Assembly (NCBI GenBank): GCA_036320915.1
Contig: JAXBDG010000006.1
Coordinates: 1,054,001 to 1,118,000, forward strand
Reading direction: 5' to 3'
From: Linnemannia elongata
Lineage: Eukaryota > Mortierellomycota > Mortierellomycetes > Mortierellales > Mortierellaceae
DNA length: 64,000 nt
Positions 34,864 to 45,652 of this stretch are shown here, in pieces (the first letter of the stretch is position 1; each line of letters begins with the position of its first letter). Both the position numbers and the translations under genes were made by a program. The notes beneath the pieces are model-generated. The model was not told where the DNA came from and did not search any database. It saw nothing but the letters and a program-made list of their open reading frames with translations.

Positions 34864-37789
34864 ATGGCAACAACGCTCAGGGCTCGTTCATGCTCCTCGA
34901 GCAAATGGATGCTCTCTACTCATACGGCGTCCCACTCAACACCATCCACTCGAGCAACGTTCGCTACAATTCGACAGAATATTACTATTGTTGATCAAAC
35001 GAGTACACTTTCAAGGAGATTGTGTGCGCCACCCGGCCCAAGGCGGCCGCTTTCTGTCGTTGAACGGATATGTTGCGTGCAAAGATACCAGTCAAGGCGC
35101 GCTATCACGACGGCACAATCATCCACAGGAACAACCATTGGATCGGGTATGTAGACAATCTATCAGTTCCAGGAACCCGATTGATCGATTGATCCATTCA
35201 CCCAAAATCAGTGATACGAGGCATCAAATTGACCATTCATTTTCATTGACTGATCGCCTTTTCTGTTACGACTCTTTAGGGATTGTTCGGAGGCAATGCG
35301 TCGCCAGCACAACCAGGCGTCATCTCCACTCCGATCCACACGCCATTGTCGCACCTGCTTATATTCCTTCCGACACCGCCACCACACCTCTACGACTGTC
35401 CTCAGCAGCAAAGGCATCCGCACGCAACCCTTGGACAGCTGCCGAACGCACCATCCGGAAACGATCTGAAAGGATCACCACTCTGAAGGAATGGCGAGAC
35501 CCTGCAACAGCGACCGACTTCGTGCCCATGACTGCATACTCCTGCACCACTCCTCTCCACCCACGCCTTTTGGAGCTTCAACTTCAGCAGTACGAAGGTG
35601 CCGCCCATTCATCCATCTACAACAGAGCTCTTGATATCTGCAGGATCGATCGCGACGATCTCAACAGACACGACTTTTTGTTCATTCTCGAAACGATTCA
35701 GGACTACTCCACGAGCCAGCAGCAGTTTTGGGAGTCGGTCTCCGTTTTGGCACGTTCATCAATGGCTCGCATGGGTAAACTCGGCGGCGAAGAGTCACAG
35801 CTGTGGCAACGAGCGATCGCTAGTGCAGTTCTGGGAGTCTTCCTGAGGCAGGATCAGAAGCAGTTTTTGCGTCAGGTCGAGGTTATGGCACAGAGTTCCG
35901 TGGGTTTATCGGGAATCGAGTCAATGGCCCATGTGGAGGATGAGTCATTGCAAGATTCACAACCGACGGTATCAGATGCAACGATCCTCGCCTTCACTAT
36001 GCTGGACAGCCTCCTTCTGATGTTGAACAAGAAGCGCGCCATGGACTTGTTCGAGGCCTTGGGAGAGAAGGATGTTGTTTTACCCAGTCGTTACCTCACC
36101 AGCTTTATTCGAATTGCCGTCAACCAACTGGACGGATATTTTTTAGAGCGGATCGGGAACATGCTTCTAAACAACGAGAAGTTCTCACAGGACTTTCCGC
36201 GGGATACTACTGTCGTGTCAGGGTCTCGGACGAGGCCAATACATCTCTCTGCCAAGCTCATGGATTCCTTCATTCACGGGGCGTGTGAGAACGAGCTTTA
36301 TGATCTCGCAAGGTCTGTGTTTGATCAGACTCTGGATGTGGGGCGAAGATACAGAGTCTCGACCTTCAACAGGATCCTGAACTCTTACTCTGTCAAAGGC
36401 TTTGGGTTCGACATCGTGGCGGCAGCAGAGGCAGAGAGCAAGAAGGCAAGGCGTCGGCGCGGTTCATCACGGAGCAGGGTCGACGTGACTGGAACCGTGT
36501 CAAGCCAAGGTCATCTTACGGAGTCTGAAGGCAACAATCCAGCGGCAGCAAGGGCGATTGCGGTAGTGGATCCGAGGGATGTTGCAAAATACGTGGAAGC
36601 GATGAGGAGTCAAGAAGTGGTTCCGACCATCGTGACGCTGAATATCTTGGTCAAGTTGTATCTCGAGATGGCCCAGTACAAAGTCCCAGAGTCGCCCTAT
36701 TGGAGAACTGCCTTCAGAACCTACAACCCATCGAAACTCAAGCCCGATCTGGTGACCAACAACACCTTGCTCGCCTATTACGAGAAGCATAGAGACCTGG
36801 CCACTATGAAGAAGATATACGACAGCATGGCCGGCGTTCCTACTACAGTCCAACTGTCCAAGCGAGACCGGAGACTTCAGACCAAGACAGTCCAGGACGA
36901 TTCCGTTGAAGTGCAACTAAAGGACAAGGACGACTATCAGCATCAGCAACAGCAACAACATCATCTTCAGCACCAACTTCGACCTACTCGTTCCAACCGT
37001 GACATTTACACCTACAACACGATGCTTCACGCCCTCTTACAACACGCTGTCGACTCCAAGGATATCGCTTCCATCGGGCAGTGTTTCTATGACATGGAGC
37101 AGGACGGCATTACGGCTGATACAGTCACTTTCAACACCAACATCCTCTATCATATTACTGGAGGTAATCTTTCGTCCGCTACCCAGGTCTTTCGCAGCAT
37201 GGAGCGCACCGCGAAGTCGCTGAAGGAATCTGAACTAGAGCAGGATGCCGATCCGCTGTCGGACCCTCAGCTAGCCCGGACTCGTTCAAAGCCTGTCAAG
37301 TCCGTTCCCACGTATGCTACGCTCTCAAGTCTTTCGCAAGATACCAACCCTCCCAAGGCTGCCTCTTCAAGTGTTTCAGGCGACGCGTCGTCTTCTCACA
37401 CCACCGCAGATCCTGCTCCCGCTCCAGCGCCCGACGTGGTGACGCTAACATCTCTTATCAGCGGCTTTGGACAAGCGAACCAGATGAAAAAGGCGACACA
37501 GTACTTCAAGGAAATGACGGAGCGGTACAGGATCCAGCCCAACCTGAAGACCTACTCGACGATCGTGGCTGGACTTCATCGGACTGGAAACCACCAAAAG
37601 GCGGAGAAGGTGTGGGATATTGTTTTGGAGGAGGACAGCCCGGCCCAGCAAAACTCGTCACTGACTTGGGATGAATCCGCAGTTGATGATGACGATGTAG
37701 AGCAAGGGCCTTCAAGTGCTCTGACAATCATGGAGCGGAGGCAAGTGGAGGCACGGAGGAAATTGTACAGCGACTCTTTAAAAGGATAG
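34864..37789 (+). CDS. Mitochondrial pentatricopeptide-repeat (PPR) protein
   Basis: Two exons, 34864-35146 and 35280-37789, join in phase and give about 930 residues. The N-terminus is rich in R, S and T with few acids (MATTLRARSCSSSKWML), as in a mitochondrial presequence. The body has degenerate 35-residue helical repeats: YRVSTFNRILNSYSVKG, VPTIVTLNILVKLYLEMAQ, DLVTNNTLLAYYEKHRDLATM, DIYTYNTMLHALLQHAV, ADTVTFNTNILYHITGG, DVVTLTSLISGFGQANQMKKA and NLKTYSTIVAGLHRTGNHQKA. These are PPR motifs. PPR proteins bind organellar RNA and act in its processing, stability or translation; the RNA target is unknown. Q/H-rich and S-rich linkers interrupt the repeats. The gene is divergent from FIG4 (659 bp apart) and convergent with the FHA gene, whose stop codon is only 87 bp from its own. 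Confidence 0.85.
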
Positions 37790-37876
37790 ACAAACATAGA
37801 ACAACAAAGAGACCGTCCAGTGTCATTTTCTTGCCTTCATTCCTGTACACAAACAGCATTTTTTTTTTTATTATTA

Positions 37877-39155
37877 TTACGATTCGGCACTTTCATGTAA
37901 AAGAACAAACTCGCGCGTGCTAGCACCAAATTTGAGTACATCCGAGAGTTTGAGTTCATAGTAGCGTGTGGGTGGGATCTTGGTGCCATTAACAAAAGTT
38001 CCATTCGCAGACTCCAAGTCGATAATGAAAGGTCTTAATTAGCGAAAGAAAAAAATGAGAAGAGCTGTTAGAAAAAAAGCATTATTGTTTGCGATACTCA
38101 AAAGAGTAAATACTTCCGAAAAAGAGACGGGCGTTCTTACTTTGTGGTTCGCTTGGCCTGTCCCAAGGCATCCGTTTCAACTATCTGGCGAAACTGCAGG
38201 ACAGCGTGCTGCTTGGAACAGGATGGATGCTCGATCGGAACATCCACTACATTTCGATCTCGCCCAAACAAGAATGCGCTTTGGCGGTGAATGTGGAGCA
38301 AGTCTAGCAATAGCAAATGATAGCAGACATGTGTTAAACGCGTGCCCTGAGTACTGACGAGATGTGAAATATCCCGGAACATTATAAACAGCCTCAGGTT
38401 CTCTTACCGATCTCCTTGTCGCCTTTGAAGACGTAGAGTCTCCACTTTTGAGACGGTTTCCGTGCCTCTGGTGGTTCGTTGTACTTGAGAATAGTTCCAT
38501 TTGCTGTCGTATTTGTCTCAGCCGCTAGTGACCCAGAGAGTCCAAAGTTGGGCTTCTCCTTGTCCTCCTCCGCAATGACAGGTTTCTTTTTCCGCTCTTC
38601 CTCGTCAGCTGCTGCCAACTTGGAACCCCAAACGTCTGGCTTTCCTGATCCACCGCCTGGTGGTCCACTTCGAAAGGTCGATTCGTGACGAGGACCGCCT
38701 CCACGACGGCCGCCACCGCCACCTCTACCACCTCTTCCGGCGAATCCGCCACGATCATTGTCTCCTCCTCGCCTTGCATCGCCGTTGTCGCGCTCATATT
38801 CTCCACCTCCTACTCTCCCTCCCCTGACTGCATTTCCTCCTTGTGGCCGATCAAATCTTCCGTGAGGTGATCTTGAGCGTGAACGGGAGCGAGAATAGGG
38901 TCTGCGTGAATAGGATTCTCTTGACGGAGGAGATCTGGATCTGGATCTTGCCCCTCCAGGTGACCGACTTCTTGGTGACCTTGAGCGAGAGTACCTCCTC
39001 CTGTTACTGCTGCTGCCCCTGTTGTCGTCCGAATAATCTCTTCGTTTGCTGTATGGTGATCGAGAACGAGAGCGTGAGCGAGATTTCGATGTCCTCCTGA
39101 TGGCTCCTTCCTTGTCCGCCCTTCCTTGTGCTGATGATGCCGATGCTGCTGACAT
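37877..39155 (-). CDS. FHA-domain splicing factor, SNIP1/Pml1 family
   Basis: Three exons, 39155-38408, 38303-38141 and 38033-37877, give 355 residues. Residues 1-120 or so are an RS-rich domain with many R-S dipeptides, then an RGG-rich stretch. The C-terminal 140 residues are a forkhead-associated domain: WRLYVFKGDKEIGDLLHIHRQSAFLFGRDRNVVDVPIEHPSCSKQHA carries the conserved G-R and S-x-x-H, and LESANGTFVNGTKIPP carries the N-G residues of the phosphothreonine pocket. An RS region followed by a C-terminal FHA defines human SNIP1 and yeast Pml1, a subunit of the RES complex that holds pre-mRNA in the nucleus and aids splicing. The second junction splits a Lys codon AA|A. All introns are GT-AG. 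Confidence 0.92.
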
Positions 39156-39169
39156 GGGAATCCTTTCGT

Positions 39170-39372
39170 TCAGGCAGTTTTGAAGGTGAGTATGAGGTCG
39201 AGGTCCTCATACTCGTAAAGGTCGAGGTCCTCATACTCGTAAAGGTCGATCAATGACGTAATGGTATTTTCTATCGCCATATCCGCTTCAATTTTCTGTA
39301 GAACATCCCAAAACTCGGTTGCAATATTCACAGCAACTTTGCACCAAGTTGCTGTCTGGCAGCAATGGGTTT

Positions 39373-39421
<49 letters not shown>

Positions 39422-39451
39422 CACCTTGAAGGATGCAATCAGTGTCCGCAT
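39170..39451 (-). CDS. Hypothetical small protein with internal tandem repeat (doubtful)
   Basis: An ATG at 39451 opens a frame to the stop at 39170. Read straight through it gives 93 residues, including a Ser-Leu run from a microsatellite. A GT-AG intron from 39424 to 39356 would remove the microsatellite and leave a 70-residue protein starting MRTLIASFK and continuing with VAVNIATEFWDVLQKIEAD. The C-terminus contains two copies of LYEYEDLD from an exact 24-nt duplication. Helical amphipathic composition suggests a small subunit of some complex, but I recognise no family. The stop is only 15 bp from the FHA gene's start codon, so part of this may be the promoter of that gene. Confidence 0.35.
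39197..39249. repeat. 24-bp tandem duplication
   Basis: The unit at 39197-39220 is repeated exactly at 39221-39244, with a five-base start of a third copy. The length is a multiple of three, so a reading frame across it is kept. Confidence 0.95.
39375..39418. repeat. (GA)n microsatellite
   Basis: About 22 uninterrupted GA dinucleotides, inside the putative intron of the small minus-strand gene. Confidence 0.95.
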
Positions 39452-40176
39452 TGGCTAGTTATTGTGTTCCACGTGGATTGGTGATAGGGCATCATGAGGG
39501 AAGAGAGGGCAGGGTACGTTGGTCTTTCTTAAGAGTACCATTGTGGTGGTGGCCTATTCTATCTAAATGATACTGCGGTTCAAAGGAAAGAAGCATGCGA
39601 GCGGACATAGAGAATGATCGACATGAATACAGTACCCAGGTGCAGGTGCAGGTGCATGTGCAGACGCAGATATATTGTGTCCAAGAGAGTCCAGACTTCA
39701 AGGCATGGAGTCCATCTCAGGTTCTCCAACAAAAGGCGGACAACGAAACGTGCTTTTAAGTAAAAATTGTGATTCGACCGGATTGAGGGTACCCTTCGGA
39801 AAACCTTGTTTGCGATTGGCATTAGAAAGCATTGTTATTGTTGTCGGACAATCGACACACAACGGACAGGGGCACGGTAGACCCACTTTTATATATCCAC
39901 TCTTCCTTTCTTCTTCTTTTCCTTCTTTCCTTCCTTCCTTTCTTTCTTCCGTTCATTATCCTCCTCTCCCCTCACCCATCCTCCCCCCTTCTTTGATACC
40001 CTTGCAGTTGCTCCACCAATTGCTCTTCTCACTACCATCCACCCATATCCTTCACCAGGAAACACAAACCCTCTCCCTCCCCTTTGCTTTACAGCAAAAG
40101 GAGCACCTTTCTTCCCCTCCTCTTCCCCTTTGTTTTTTTCAAGAGTGCAGCACATCCCATTCTCAGCTCTCTCATC
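39452..40176. other. Promoter region of the CHR transporter
   Basis: About 720 bp without a gene. It ends in a strongly CT-rich tract (39897-40140), the promoter style of this genome. Confidence 0.6.
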
Positions 40177-41946
40177 ATGACAACAGTCCATTCTCTATCC
40201 CACATGCCTCCGCGCAAGGACCGCCTCAAAGAGATCTTCTCGACCTATTTCAAGCTTGGCTACACAACCTTTGGCGGACCTGCCGCTCATATCGGTATCC
40301 TCTATGGTGAAATTGTCGAAAAGCGCAAATGGCTTGCCAGCGAGCAGTTCACAGAACTCTTTGCGATCTGTCAGGCACTCCCTGGACCAGCCAGTACTGA
40401 ACTCGCCTACAGCTTGGCTCTTGTCCGTTCGGGATTTTTGGCTTCTGTGTTTGCTTTCTTACTTTGGAGGTACAGTGCAGTTATGGCTTTTTTTTTTTTT
40501 TTTTTTTTTTTTTTGTTGGTTATTCTTCATCGCTTTAATTGTTGTGCCTCTGAATTGTGTCTAACCAATGCTATGTACTAATGAATGATACAGTATTCCT
40601 GGAGCGATTGTGATGACAGTGGCAGGAGTATTGATTGGCGATGTCAGCGAGACGATCCCTCTTTGGGCAACTCGACTGGAGCAAGGACTTTCAGCGGCCG
40701 CAGTCGGTTTGGTGGCATTGGCGGCATACAAGATGTCGACCACTCTGGCAACAGACAAACTGACCCGGATTTTGGCGCTTATCTCCGGGGGTACCTCAGC
40801 ATTGTACGCGGCCCCTTGGTTGTTGCCTGTCCTCATGATATCTGGTGGAGTGACAAGCTGGATCTTTGACGCCTTTTTGTTCCCGCTATCGAACGCATGG
40901 AAAGAGAAGCGAGCTCGCCGGAAGGCACAGGAGGAATTGGACGGAAAGAAGGTTGATCTGGAGCAAGGGCACGCAACCAATCAGGAGGCCGAGGCTACCG
41001 GATCTGCGAGTGCTGAGGATCATTCTGCAGTGGATGCACCTGTCACCGTCATCCAAAGTGCAGATACAGATGCTGAAAAGACTCCCAGTGTTCATGGCTC
41101 GATCAGGAGCAGGAATAAGGCCGAGGCTGCAACTTCGGAGGGGGCACAACTAGATTCTGCTCAGGAATTACAGGTAAAACAAGATACCTAAAGCCACAAT
41201 CTCCAAGGTACGATCAAGGCCTAACTAACAAACGCACATTGTTTTTATTTCAATCACAATAGCCTGAGGGTCAATATCGGCCGCTGTTCACATACTCCAA
41301 GAAACTGGGCTTTGTCTTCTTCCTCATATTCTTAGCACTATTGGTCGCATCAATTCTCGTTCGCACCCTCGTCCCAGAATCAAGAACGGCATCATACGGA
41401 CCTCTGGTAGCAACCTTTTACTTCACCGGATCCATCATCTTTGGAGGCGGACCTGTCATTATCCCACTTTTGAGAACCTACACTGTCGACTCTGGATGGA
41501 TGAACGACAACCAGTTCCTTGTTGGCCTGGCGCTGATCCAATCTCTCCCGGGACCCAACTTCAACTTTGCATGTTTTCTGGGTGCAGTGTCGATGGTTCG
41601 TGCGAACCAGAGCGGTGTTGCAGGCGCCTTCCTTGGATACCTCGGCATATTCTTTCCAGGCCTAATTTTGAAGAACGCTATTATTCCGTTTTGGCAGTCC
41701 GTGCGGGAACACAAGTCGGTCAAGATGGTGTTTAGGGGAGTCAATGCTTGTGCGCTGGGATTGGTCTTTTCGGCCACTTGGCTGTTGTTTATTCAGACGA
41801 ACGCATTCGGAGGCAGCAGTGGGTACCATGGTGTCGTTGCTAGTGCTGCATTTGTGGCCAATGGGTACTTGGACTTTCCCGCGCCATTGGTCATTATCCT
41901 GGGTGGAGCTATGGGTGCCATTGAATATGCTGTCGCCGACCTTTAA
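40177..41946 (+). CDS. CHR-family chromate-type ion transporter (two-domain)
   Basis: Three exons, 40177-40469, 40594-41173 and 41263-41946, give about 518 residues. The protein is a tandem of two homologous CHR halves. The first has YTTFGGPAAHIGILYGEIVEK (about residues 29-49) and QALPGPASTE (66-75). The second has IIFGGGPVIIPLLRTY and IQSLPGPNFNFACFLGAV. FGG-P near the first helix and P-G-P are the family signatures. A hydrophilic linker of about 120 residues separates the halves. Bacterial members export chromate driven by the proton gradient, giving resistance. Fungal members are less studied and may even take up chromate, because they resemble sulfate carriers. The first intron contains a run of 27 T. 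It faces the Kha1-type gene, 500 bp away. Confidence 0.92.
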
Positions 41947-42448
41947 ATACCATATTTAATTTTACTTCTTAATAATATTCCTAATACAGAATAGCGGGTG
42001 ATGTCGACCCGCCCATACTATGTTGACGTTTGTGCAAAGAAGCAAGACAAACAAATAAAGAGAAATGTAAATAACGTTGTCTGTGGAGTCGGTCGGGTTC
42101 CTCAGTAGATCATGAGGACAAGGTAGTTTGGGCAGATGGTTGATGTCAGGTCAAAGTGTCTATGTGCACTCGCCTGCAAGCAATGCATTACACTCAGTTT
42201 ATAGTTACATTTCCGCCTTCAACTTTGAGGCTAGTTTTGCTTATCTGATAGTCGACACCATCAAATCCGAATCGCCTCCAGGGTTTTCTACGCACCCGGG
42301 TCGAGGACGGCCCATTCTTATCCAAAGCACCAGGGCACCGTTTTGGCTGTCATCGAATGGTTTCAATATCAAGGAGCATACTAGGTATCTCTCAGCTGTG
42401 ATTTCACAAGGGGACAGAATATTATTTATAAGTTGTGTTGTATGATAG
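41947..42448. other. Convergent 3' flanks
   Basis: About 500 bp between the CHR transporter and Kha1-type antiporter stops. No gene seen. Confidence 0.7.
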
Positions 42449-45400
42449 CTATTTCTTCTCTTCGTATTCGGCGATGCGGACATGGTATTGCTGCTGCTGT
42501 TGGGGCTGGACAGGGTGATGCTCAACCGGCTGTGGATGCTCGCTTTCAAACTCCAAGGGGCGCTTGTGGCCACCACTCATCTCTTTGGAGTGCTTGGTCT
42601 TGAGAGATCCAGGAATGATCGACGAAACCACGCGACTGGCCAGGTCAACACCCTTGGATCGCTTGCCCGACTGAACCACCAACAATGAACTCACGACCTC
42701 AGAGTTCAGGAACGACTGAGCAACAACGCCGACAATGTTTGACACAGTCATCGACGCGTGATGAATATCGCGGGACGAAGGCTGAGGACGAAGAGTATGG
42801 CGAGGTCGAAGACCAGAGGTTTCTCCGAACGGGTTCTCGTCATTGGTAGCCGCTGGGGTTCCGACTGGAGAAGGTTGGAAATGGTGGGCCGAGGCACTGA
42901 TGTGTAATCCTTGAGATCCGGTGGCAAGGGCAGTCGACGGCTCAGTAGTGTGAGTGGAGGCGGCAGAGCTGAAACGACCAGGCTTGACAGTCAATCCGCG
43001 TCCAAGAACCAAAAGGTCGCGAGGACCAAGGACAGACTTGGAGAACCCAATGGCATCTTGAAGAGTAGGCACCTGGTGGACATAGACATTATCTCCGATC
43101 TCAGCTCCAACGCCCAAAGTGCCACTTGTGTTCTTCTTGCTCGAACGCTTCTCGGCCAACACACGGTGACTAAAGTAGTCTCGAACCAAAATGCTGTTGT
43201 CGTCTGGGATGCCCGATTTCTCCTCGTCGTTATCGTCGTCTGAAGTGATCGAAAGATTGTCGACCTCAATGTGAGTCTCCCCCTCAACGCCGGACTGAGA
43301 CGCCTTGTCGGCCTGGATTCGGACAATGAGAATGTTGCAAGCTCTGTTGTGACTTAATGACGAAGCAAGCTTGAGCGCCTCTTTATCATCCTGCGATCCG
43401 TACAGAGGCACGACAATGGTTGTAAAGTGTCCACCACCGAAATCTCTGCCGACAAAGACAGCAGTGACTAGGCCCGAGTCAGCAGTAGTGTTGAGAAGGC
43501 GGCTAACTAAAGGCGTGTTGGAGGTGACAACAGGGCGGGGAAGGATGGCGCTCTCACCTCCTTCAGGAATGTTGGAAGGAAGTTCAGGAAGCGAGCTCGA
43601 GTTCCATGGGATGACGATAACACCAGCACCGCTGTCGGCAGCTTCATCGCAGATACTGTTGGCAAAGTCATCAGGGTCGGTCGACAAGGTCATACGAGGT
43701 TGAATAAGGATGCTGTTCAGTTTGGCGAATGCCTGAAAAACTGTCATGAGAGCGTCTCGGCTAAGAACATCAGCGCGCTCAGTAGCAGCCATCAGGACGG
43801 ACGAACTACGCTCGCTCAGGTGTAAGAGACGGAGAGCCAAAAGAGATGGTCCGGACTTGAGAGGGGCAGGCGCAAAAGTGACGATGTTGCTCGAAAGATC
43901 GTGGGCACCATGGGCAGAGATAGCGGATCCACTGGATGCTGCTTCTTCTGACTTTGGGACGGCGTAGTGGAGCATGTCAAGGAGGGTCATCATTGCTGGC
44001 AGGTTGTGAATCTTGTCCAGGCAGAGCATAATACCCTTGTTGTTGAGATCGGCCTCTTCCACATGCTCGTTGCGCTCAATGTCTCCATTCTTGGCCTTCT
44101 CTTTGGCCAGGGCTCGCAATGCAGAGGCACGCTGGTAGTGAGGAGGGTAGATGTATGACACGGCAGGTGTGGTCATACAGGTGGTAATAAGACACATGGC
44201 GACCATTATGACAAAGACCTTGTCGTTGATAACGCCGGCATCGTATCCAATGTTGAGGACGATGAGCTCGATAAGACCCTTGCAGTTCATCAGGACACCG
44301 ATCGCGAGGGACTCTCTCCACTCCATGCCTTGAAGCTTCGCAGCACTGGTGCATCCAACAATCTTTCCAAAACAGGCGACAAAGGTCGTCAGAATGACAA
44401 GACCCCAGATCCTGCCATTGTCCAATAGTCCGATTTGGGTCTTTAGTCCTGAGAGGGCAAAATAGATGGGGAGGAAGATGACCGAGACCAGGTCCTCAAT
44501 GCGCTTGGTCACGCCATCGGCAAAACCGGTATCGTTGGGGATAATGAGACCGACCAAGAAGGAGCCAAAGATGGCATGGACACCGATGATGTCAGTGACA
44601 AAGGCACTGGCCAAGACGACGACCATAGTGAACGCCATCATGGTCTGACTGGGCTCATCCTCTGACTTGGTCTTCTTGATCATGTACTTGAAAAGAGGGC
44701 GGAACAGGAAGACGAGGATCAGGATCCAAGCAATAGAGAGCAAGACAACGTAGAGAGGGGTAATCTGGCTGGCACTATTGATGATCGATACGACGAGAGC
44801 CAAGAGGATCCAGGCAACAATGTCACCGACCGCACCGGCGCAGATGGTCAAGAAACCGACCTTGGTGGTCAGCAACTTTTGCTCTGCAAGGATACGAGCG
44901 AGTACAGGGAAGGCTGTAATGGCCATGGCCACACCGCAGAAAAGCAGGAACTGACCAAAACCGACCTTATGGTCAGGGCCCATCTCTTCGTAGAGAACGT
45001 AACTGACAGCAGCACCGACGCCGAGAGGGAGAACCATACCGGCAAATGAAATGCCAAGGGCAAACTTTGCACGCTTAACGACCAGAGCAGGGTCGAGCTC
45101 GAGACCGACCAGGAAGAGGAAGAAGACCAGACCAATGTTGGAGACCAGGTTCAGGAAGGGAAGACTGTCGGGCTTGAAGATGGTGGAAGCAAAGCCGGGT
45201 ATACGGCCCAAGACGGATGGACCGAGCAGGATGCCTGCGATGACTTCAGAGATGACACGGGGTTGCTTGAGTTTCCGCAGTACAAGATGCAAGACGTAGC
45301 ATAGTACGATAATAATGGTGGCCTATAGCATTTGTATCAGTGTTACAGTGGAGATGAGGAGTGGTTAATTTCTCAATCGCAAACCAGCAGACTGGATGGG

Positions 45401-45652
45401 CCTAGTGAAAGTCTGACCCTGCATCTCATGATCTTTTACCTGGATAACGAAGAGTGGGAACGGGTTGGCCTTATTGAAGTCGGTCGGGTTAAGACCAGTG
45501 ACAATACTGCCTGCAAGGATGTTGTTGTAGGTTGTGTGAACAAGATTGAGCAACAGAGGTTAGAGGACGGCCATTGGTACCAACGAGCTAAGTACAAAAC
45601 AGGCCACGCACGATATCAATTGGCATTGAGACTTGCCTGCTGAGGAACCCAT
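42449..45652 (-). CDS. KHA1: Kha1-type K+(Na+)/H+ antiporter (CPA2)
   Basis: Three exons, 45652-45637, 45510-45440 and 45322-42449, give 986 residues. The membrane domain fills about residues 25-440: NPTDFNKANPFPLFVIQATIIIV, LKQPRVISEVIAGILLGPSVLGRIPGF, and helices with LFFLFLVGLELDP and FCGVAMAITAFPVLARIL, as in Kha1/CHX exchangers. The 500-residue cytoplasmic tail contains USP-like regulatory segments. Family members exchange K+ or Na+ for H+ at Golgi or endosome membranes and tune organelle pH. The first intron starts GC at CAG|GCAAGT and ends CAG; no in-phase GT donor is available. CCGCACCATGG gives a good start context. A consensus donor GTATGT at 46492 and an acceptor at 45660, just 8 nt before the ATG, suggest an additional 833-bp intron in the 5' UTR (inferred). 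Confidence 0.92.
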
